This document shows, in pieces, positions 59,781 through 64,000 of a stretch of 64,000 nt of DNA; positions within the stretch are counted from its first letter, which is position 1; each line of letters begins with the position of its first letter. The translations under genes were made by a program, and so were the position numbers. The DNA is from Streptomyces sp. NBC_01335 (GTDB taxonomy: Bacteria > Actinomycetota > Actinomycetes > Streptomycetales > Streptomycetaceae), in contig NZ_CP108370.1 in the NCBI RefSeq assembly GCF_035953295.1, forward strand, positions 868,001 through 932,000, read 5' to 3'. A model generated the notes under the pieces. It was not told the origin of the DNA and did no database searches. It was given only the letters and a program-made list of their open reading frames with translations.

Positions 59781-60776
59781 GTGAAACCTGAAGCCTCGTC
59801 CGCCCTCTTCGCCGGGCCCTTCGCCCTGGCCACTCTCTCCGCCCCCGAGGGGGCGCCCTTCCCCGCTCTCGTCACACCCGACGCGCAGGTGACCGACCTG
59901 CGGTCCGCCCTGGGCAACGCCGAGTTGACCGTGCGGGCCGTCCTGGAGGACTGGGACGCGGTGGAACCGCGGCTCACCGCGCTGGCCGCCGACGACGGTC
60001 CGCACCGCCGGGCGCTGGCGGAACTCCGGGTACACGCACCGGTCGAGCCGCGCCAGGTCTTCCAGTCCGGGGCCAACTACCGTCGGCACGTCATCGATCT
60101 GCACGTCGCCCACCGGGCGCCGGGCGACGAGCGGCCGGAGGAAGAACGGCGCGCCGAGGCGGCGGAGATCATGGACCGGCGGGCGGCCGAGGACCTGCCG
60201 TACGTCTTCATCGGTCTGCCGAGCGCGATCACCGGACCGTACGACGACGTCGTACTGCCGGCCTGGGCCGAGAAGCCCGACTGGGAGCTGGAGCTGACCG
60301 CGGTGATCGGCCGCCCCGCCCACCGGGTGTCCGTCGAGGAGGCCCTGGACCATGTTGCCGGGTACACCATCGCCAACGACCTGACCGACCGGGCGACCGT
60401 CTTCCGCCGGGACATGCCGCAGATAGGCACGGACTGGCTGCGCAGCAAGAACGCCCCCGGCTTCACCCCGCTCGGCCCCTGGATCGTCCCCGCCGCCTCG
60501 GTCGCCGACACCGACGACCTGCGCCTCGTCCTGAAGCTCAACGGCGAGACCATGCAGGACGAGTCGACCAAGGACATGATCTTCGACGTCGCGCGCATGG
60601 TGTCCTACGCCTCCCAGTCGGCCCGCCTCCTGCCGGGCGACCTGGTCCTCACCGGCTCCCCCGCCGGCAACGGCATGCACTGGGGCCGGCTGCTGCGCGA
60701 CGGCGACGTCATGGACGGCTCCATCACCGGACTCGGCGCCCAGCGCACCCGTTGTGCGGCGGAGGGATCCCGGTGA
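59781..60776 (+). CDS. Fumarylacetoacetate hydrolase-family protein
   Basis: A 331-residue FAH-family enzyme; such proteins hydrolyse, hydrate or decarboxylate acylpyruvate-type ring-cleavage products using Mg2+. The core has FQSGANYRRHV (about 95-105), DWELELTAVIG (about 172-182, E-x-E metal ligands), TIANDLTDRATVFRRDMPQIGTDWLRSKN (about 198-226, Asp ligand), DESTKDMIFDVARMVSYASQ (about 252-271) and LPGDLVLTGSPAGNG (about 277-291). GTG 59781 was preferred over ATG 59775 because AGGAGG is 8 nt from the GTG but only 2 nt from the ATG. First gene of the operon; its stop overlaps the next start. Confidence 0.88.
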   Translation: MKPEASSALFAGPFALATLSAPEGAPFPALVTPDAQVTDLRSALGNAELTVRAVLEDWDAVEPRLTALAADDGPHRRALAELRVHAPVEPRQVFQSGANYRRHVIDLHVAHRAPGDERPEEERRAEAAEIMDRRAAEDLPYVFIGLPSAITGPYDDVVLPAWAEKPDWELELTAVIGRPAHRVSVEEALDHVAGYTIANDLTDRATVFRRDMPQIGTDWLRSKNAPGFTPLGPWIVPAASVADTDDLRLVLKLNGETMQDESTKDMIFDVARMVSYASQSARLLPGDLVLTGSPAGNGMHWGRLLRDGDVMDGSITGLGAQRTRCAAEGSR

Positions 60777-61750
60777 CCCCCGACCGCACCGACCCCGACC
60801 GCACCGACCCCGAGGGCTCGATCGCGCGGGCGGCGAAAGCGTGCTCCAACTGGAACCGCTGGGGCGAGGACGACGTACTGGGCACCCTCAACTTCCTCGA
60901 CGAAGCAAAGCGCCGCGAAGGCGCCGCGCTGGTCCGGCGGGGCGTCAGCTTCTCCCTCTCCCAGCGCTTCGACATCGACGGCCCGCAGAAGGGCTGGCGT
61001 CGGCGCACCAACCCGGTCCACACCATGCTGGACACCGGCACCGACGCGGCCCTCGGCAATCAGGGCCTGCCGCACGGCATCGGCGGCGCCGACGACGTGA
61101 TCGCGATGCCGCTGCAGTGCTCCACGCAGTGGGACGGACTGGGGCACATCTTCGACCACGGCAAGGCGTGGAACGGGCGCCCGGCCGAGCAGGTCGTCAC
61201 CTCCGACGGCGACCTGGTCACCGGCGTCGAGCACATGGCCCCGCACGTCGCCGGGCGTGGGGTGCTCCTCGACGTGGGCCGGGTCGTCGGCGAGGACGGT
61301 GAGCTGCCCGACGGATTCGCGATCACCGAGGAGCACCTGGCGGCGACGGCCCGGGCACACGGCGTGACCGTGGAACGCGGAGACATCGTGCTGGTACGCA
61401 CAGGGCAGCTGAGCCGGGTACGCCGCGACGGCTGGGGCGAGTACGCCGGAGGGCCCGCACCCGGCCTGTCGTTCACCACGGCCGGCTGGCTGCACCGCAC
61501 CGAGATCGCCGCGATCGCCACCGACACCTGGGGCTTCGAGGTCCGCCCGAACGAGTTCGACCACGCCTTCCAGCCGCTGCACCAGGTCGCCATCCCGAAC
61601 ATCGGCCTGCTCATCGGCGAGATGTGGGACCTCGACGCTCTCGCCGAGGACTGCGCGGCCGACGGCGCGTACGCCTTCTGGCTCACCGCGGCCCCCCTGC
61701 CCATCACCGGCGCGGTCGGCTCGCCGGTCAACCCGATAGCCGTCAAGTAG
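60773..61750 (+). CDS. Cyclase/kynurenine-formamidase-like metal hydrolase
   Basis: A 325-residue cyclase-family (PF04199-type) protein. The metal-binding motif appears in the QWDGLGH variant (about 125-131), with a distal DHGK segment; classic family members have H-x-G-T-H-x-D. Related enzymes hydrolyse formylkynurenine, isatin or ring-opened aromatic lactams and lactones. GTG 60773 overlaps the previous stop (GTGA) and has GGAGGG about 6 nt upstream. Its place between an FAH hydrolase and a flavin monooxygenase supports a hydrolytic step of an aromatic pathway. Confidence 0.85.
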   Translation: MTPDRTDPDRTDPEGSIARAAKACSNWNRWGEDDVLGTLNFLDEAKRREGAALVRRGVSFSLSQRFDIDGPQKGWRRRTNPVHTMLDTGTDAALGNQGLPHGIGGADDVIAMPLQCSTQWDGLGHIFDHGKAWNGRPAEQVVTSDGDLVTGVEHMAPHVAGRGVLLDVGRVVGEDGELPDGFAITEEHLAATARAHGVTVERGDIVLVRTGQLSRVRRDGWGEYAGGPAPGLSFTTAGWLHRTEIAAIATDTWGFEVRPNEFDHAFQPLHQVAIPNIGLLIGEMWDLDALAEDCAADGAYAFWLTAAPLPITGAVGSPVNPIAVK

Positions 61751-61774
61751 CACCGAGGAACGAAGGAGTTCCCC

Positions 61775-62905
61775 ATGACCCCATCCCGCACGGTCCTCGT
61801 GATCGGCGGCGGCGCGGCCGGCAACGCCGTGACGATCCTGCTGCGCCGCGCCGGGTACGCGGTGGACCTCGTCGAGGCCAAGGCCGACTGGAACGCGACC
61901 GCCGGCTCCGGCATCACCCTCCAGGGCAACGCCCTGCGCGTCCTGCGCGAACTGGGCGTCTGGGAGCAGGTGGAGGCGTCCGGCTTCGGCTTCGGCTCGG
62001 TCGGCATCACCGCACCCGACGGCACGGTCCTGCACACCCAGGACGACCTGCGCACCGGCGGCGACGACCTGCCCGCCACCGTCGGCATGCAGCGCCCCCG
62101 GCTCCAGCGGATCCTCATCGACGCGGTGCGCGCCAGTGGTGCGACCGTGCGGCTCGGTACCACCGCCGAAATCCTGGACCAGGACGCGCACGGCGTCTCG
62201 GTACGGCTCTCCGACGGCTCCGAGCACCGCTACGACCTGGTGATCGCCGCCGACGGCCTCGGTTCCGCCACACGCGCCGCCATCGGCATCCCCGCCCGAC
62301 CGGAGCCCACCGGCATGGCCATCTGGCGCGTCGCCGCCCCGCGCCCGGCCGGCGTCACCCGTACCGACCTCGCCTACGGCGGGCCGGCCTACATCGCCGG
62401 CTACTGCCCCACCAGCGACACGACGCTGTACGCCTACGTCGTGGAGGCCAACCGCGACCGCGCCGGGATACCGCCCGAGTCGTACGCGGACGAGATGCGC
62501 CGCCTGACCCGGCACTACGGCGGGTTCTGGCCGGAGATCACCGAGCACGTCACGGATCCGGCGAAGGTCAACTACACCTGGTTCGACCGCATGCTGGTCG
62601 AGGGCTCCTGGCACCGCGGCCGGGTCGTCCTGGCCGGAGACGCCGCGCACTGCTGTCCGCCCACCCTCGCCCAGGGCGCCGCCCTCTCGCTGGAGGACGC
62701 GTGGGTGCTCGCGCAGATGCTGACCGGGGCCGACGACTGGGACGACGCGTTGTTCCAGGCGTACTACGAGCGGCGGATCGTCCGCGTCCGCCCGGTCGTG
62801 GAGGCGTCCGTCCGCATCGGGCAGTGGCAGCTCGACGGTGTACGTGACGCCGACGTGCCCGGTCTGATGGCCCGCACCATGACCATGCTCCGGGAACTGC
62901 CGTGA
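61775..62905 (+). CDS. FAD-dependent aromatic-ring monooxygenase
   Basis: A 376-residue flavoprotein hydroxylase of the PHBH/salicylate-hydroxylase class. The FAD-binding motif is VIGGGAAGNAVTILLRRAG (about 9-27). The conserved DG motif is in LVIAADGLGSATR (about 152-164). The GD motif is in GRVVLAGDAAHCCPPTLAQGAALSLEDAW (about 281-309). It would hydroxylate, or decarboxylate and hydroxylate, an aromatic acid with NAD(P)H and O2. GAAGGAG precedes the ATG. It is 24 bp after the cyclase gene and overlaps the next gene by 4 bp. Confidence 0.93.
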   Translation: MTPSRTVLVIGGGAAGNAVTILLRRAGYAVDLVEAKADWNATAGSGITLQGNALRVLRELGVWEQVEASGFGFGSVGITAPDGTVLHTQDDLRTGGDDLPATVGMQRPRLQRILIDAVRASGATVRLGTTAEILDQDAHGVSVRLSDGSEHRYDLVIAADGLGSATRAAIGIPARPEPTGMAIWRVAAPRPAGVTRTDLAYGGPAYIAGYCPTSDTTLYAYVVEANRDRAGIPPESYADEMRRLTRHYGGFWPEITEHVTDPAKVNYTWFDRMLVEGSWHRGRVVLAGDAAHCCPPTLAQGAALSLEDAWVLAQMLTGADDWDDALFQAYYERRIVRVRPVVEASVRIGQWQLDGVRDADVPGLMARTMTMLRELP

Positions 62906-63921
62906 CCGCGCCGGAGGTTCGGCAGGCCGCCCCCACGGTCGACGTCCACGCCCACGTCCTGCTGCCTCAGATCGAGGCGCTGGTCGAGGGGCGGCCGGGG
63001 CTGGCCGGGGCACGGGCGCTGGACGCCCGCCGCAACGGCCCCGCGGCCCTCGCCGTCAGCGGTCCCATGGTCCGCGCGCGCTTCCCCCGCCTGACCGACG
63101 TCACCGTACGGCTGGCGGCGATGGACGCGCAGGGTGTCGACGTCCAGCTGGTCAGCCCTTCCCCCTCGCACTACCACTACTGGGCGGACGAGGAGACGGC
63201 CGGGGAGGTGTACCGGCTGGCCAACGAGGCCACCGCGAAGCACTGTTCGGCCGCGCCGGCCCGGCTGCGCGGACTGGGCCTCGTACCGCTCCAGCACCCA
63301 CAGCTCACCGTCGACGCCCTCGACCACGCTCTCGCGCAGGGCCTGCTCGGCGTCGAGATCTCCAGCCACGCGCCCGGCCGCGAACTCTCCGACCCGGCCT
63401 ACGAACCCTTCTGGACCCGGGCCGAGGAGACGGGCGCGATCCTCTTCCTGCACCCCTTCGGCTGCACCCTCGACGAGCGCCTCGACCAGTGGTACCTGTC
63501 CAACACGGTCGGCCAGCCCACCGAGAACGCCGTCGCGCTCTCGCACCTGATCTTCTCCGGGGTACTCGACCGGCACCCCGGGCTGAAGCTGGTCGCGGCC
63601 CACGGCGGCGGCTACCTGCCCACCCACATCGGCCGCTCCGACCACGCCTGGTCCGCCCGGTCCGACGCGGGAGCCGGCTGCGCCCACCCGCCCAGCAGCT
63701 ATCTGAAGCGGCTGTACTTCGACTCCCTCGTCCACGATCCCCGTGTGCTGCGGGAACTGGTCCGCGTCGCCGGGGCCGACCGGGTCCTGCTCGGCTCGGA
63801 CTTCCCCTTCGACATGGGATCCGAGGACCCGGTCGGCGCCCTGCGCGCCGCCGCCCTGCCCGAGGCCGACTTCCACGCGATCCGCGGCCGCAACGCGGCC
63901 TCCCTCCTCCGGACGGACTGA
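62902..63921 (+). CDS. Amidohydrolase of the ACMSD/aromatic decarboxylase type
   Basis: A 339-residue TIM-barrel metalloenzyme. Metal and active-site residues are in VDVHAHVLLP (about 13-22, H-x-H), LHPFG (about 183), VAAHGGGYLPTHIGR (about 232-246) and LLGSDFPFDMG (about 295-305, metal Asp). Members decarboxylate aminocarboxymuconate semialdehyde, gamma-resorcylate or 5-carboxyvanillate. GTG 62902 overlaps the monooxygenase stop (GTGA). It supports a non-oxidative decarboxylation step in this aromatic operon. Confidence 0.9.
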   Translation: MTAPEVRQAAPTVDVHAHVLLPQIEALVEGRPGLAGARALDARRNGPAALAVSGPMVRARFPRLTDVTVRLAAMDAQGVDVQLVSPSPSHYHYWADEETAGEVYRLANEATAKHCSAAPARLRGLGLVPLQHPQLTVDALDHALAQGLLGVEISSHAPGRELSDPAYEPFWTRAEETGAILFLHPFGCTLDERLDQWYLSNTVGQPTENAVALSHLIFSGVLDRHPGLKLVAAHGGGYLPTHIGRSDHAWSARSDAGAGCAHPPSSYLKRLYFDSLVHDPRVLRELVRVAGADRVLLGSDFPFDMGSEDPVGALRAAALPEADFHAIRGRNAASLLRTD

Positions 63922-63925
63922 CACC

Positions 63926-64000
63926 ATGCGCCTGCTCACCCACCTGAGGCACGTCGACCTCGCCGTGCCCGACTACGACAAGCAGCTCGACTTCTACGCG
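63926..64000 (+). CDS. VOC-family protein (partial, cut by window end)
   Basis: Only the first 25 residues are present: MRLLTHLRHVDLAVPDYDKQ and then LDFYA. The H-V-D-L-A-V-P-D-x-x-x-x-L-D-F-Y pattern marks the first beta-alpha-beta unit of the vicinal oxygen chelate fold, shared by extradiol dioxygenases and glyoxalases; the His would be a metal ligand. ATG 63926 follows the amidohydrolase stop by 4 bp. In this operon a ring-cleaving dioxygenase is the most attractive guess. Confidence 0.7.
   Translation, partial: MRLLTHLRHVDLAVPDYDKQLDFYA

Noticed and set aside
60605..63013. 802-codon minus-strand frame across the catabolic operon
   Set aside because: Antisense to four genes with clear catalytic motifs; Gly/Val/Asp/Arg-rich without domains.

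Overview
The window is high-GC actinobacterial DNA and almost certainly comes from a Streptomyces chromosome. The evidence is strong third-position G/C bias, GTG and TTG starts, tightly coupled ATGA/GTGA gene overlaps, many probable leaderless promoters, and proteins typical of the genus (PurB, UppP, an EF-Tu3-type elongation factor, PhoD, SbcCD, ROK/GntR/LacI regulators). No rRNA, tRNA, CRISPR array or intact insertion sequence was found.

Layout. 1-7.9 kb: housekeeping genes (SDR-type epimerase, GNAT, a pair of CNNM/HlyC-type CBS membrane proteins, SGNH hydrolase, purB, mismatch uracil glycosylase). 8.0-11.6 kb: an ABC-2 exporter transcribed divergently from a NarL-type two-component system, with a perfect 18-bp palindrome between them. 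12-18.7 kb: ROK and GntR regulators, an alpha/beta hydrolase, a Tat-exported PhoD phosphatase behind a PHO-box-like sequence, and a frameshifted gene. 19-24.8 kb: an ACT-GNAT fusion, a DUF885 metallopeptidase-like protein, an ATP-grasp protein, and a divergent rhodanese/Lrp pair. 24.9-46.7 kb: SbcCD repair nuclease, IMPACT protein, AAC(3)-like acetyltransferase, tRNA deacylase, XRE-cupin/EamA pair, gamma-carbonic anhydrase, DedA-type proteins, MFS exporter, spermidine-synthase-like protein, a frameshifted EF-Tu3, UppP and a FetB-like permease.

The last 17 kb looks accessory. A secreted GH3 glycosidase, an intracellular GH78 alpha-L-rhamnosidase, a complete sugar ABC importer (two permeases and a lipoprotein; no ATPase, as is usual when MsiK is shared) and two tandem LacI regulators form a rhamnoside-uptake module. 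A 22-bp inverted repeat sits in the divergent promoter. Directly next to it, a LysR regulator divergently flanks a tightly packed operon (FAH hydrolase, cyclase-family hydrolase, FAD monooxygenase, ACMSD-type amidohydrolase/decarboxylase, and a VOC protein cut by the window end) that reads as an aromatic-ring catabolic pathway. My main inference is that the two modules together serve plant rhamnosyl-phenolic glycosides: import, deglycosylation and aglycone degradation.

Two patterns recur. First, at least nine genes have a TANNNT-like hexamer ending 6-8 nt before the start codon and no Shine-Dalgarno sequence, as expected of leaderless mRNAs. Second, many intergenic gaps, mostly just 3' of genes, carry different short tandem repeats, and similar expansions have entered some reading frames. 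Two genes carry apparent single-base frameshifts in C/G runs, which may be real or may be assembly errors.
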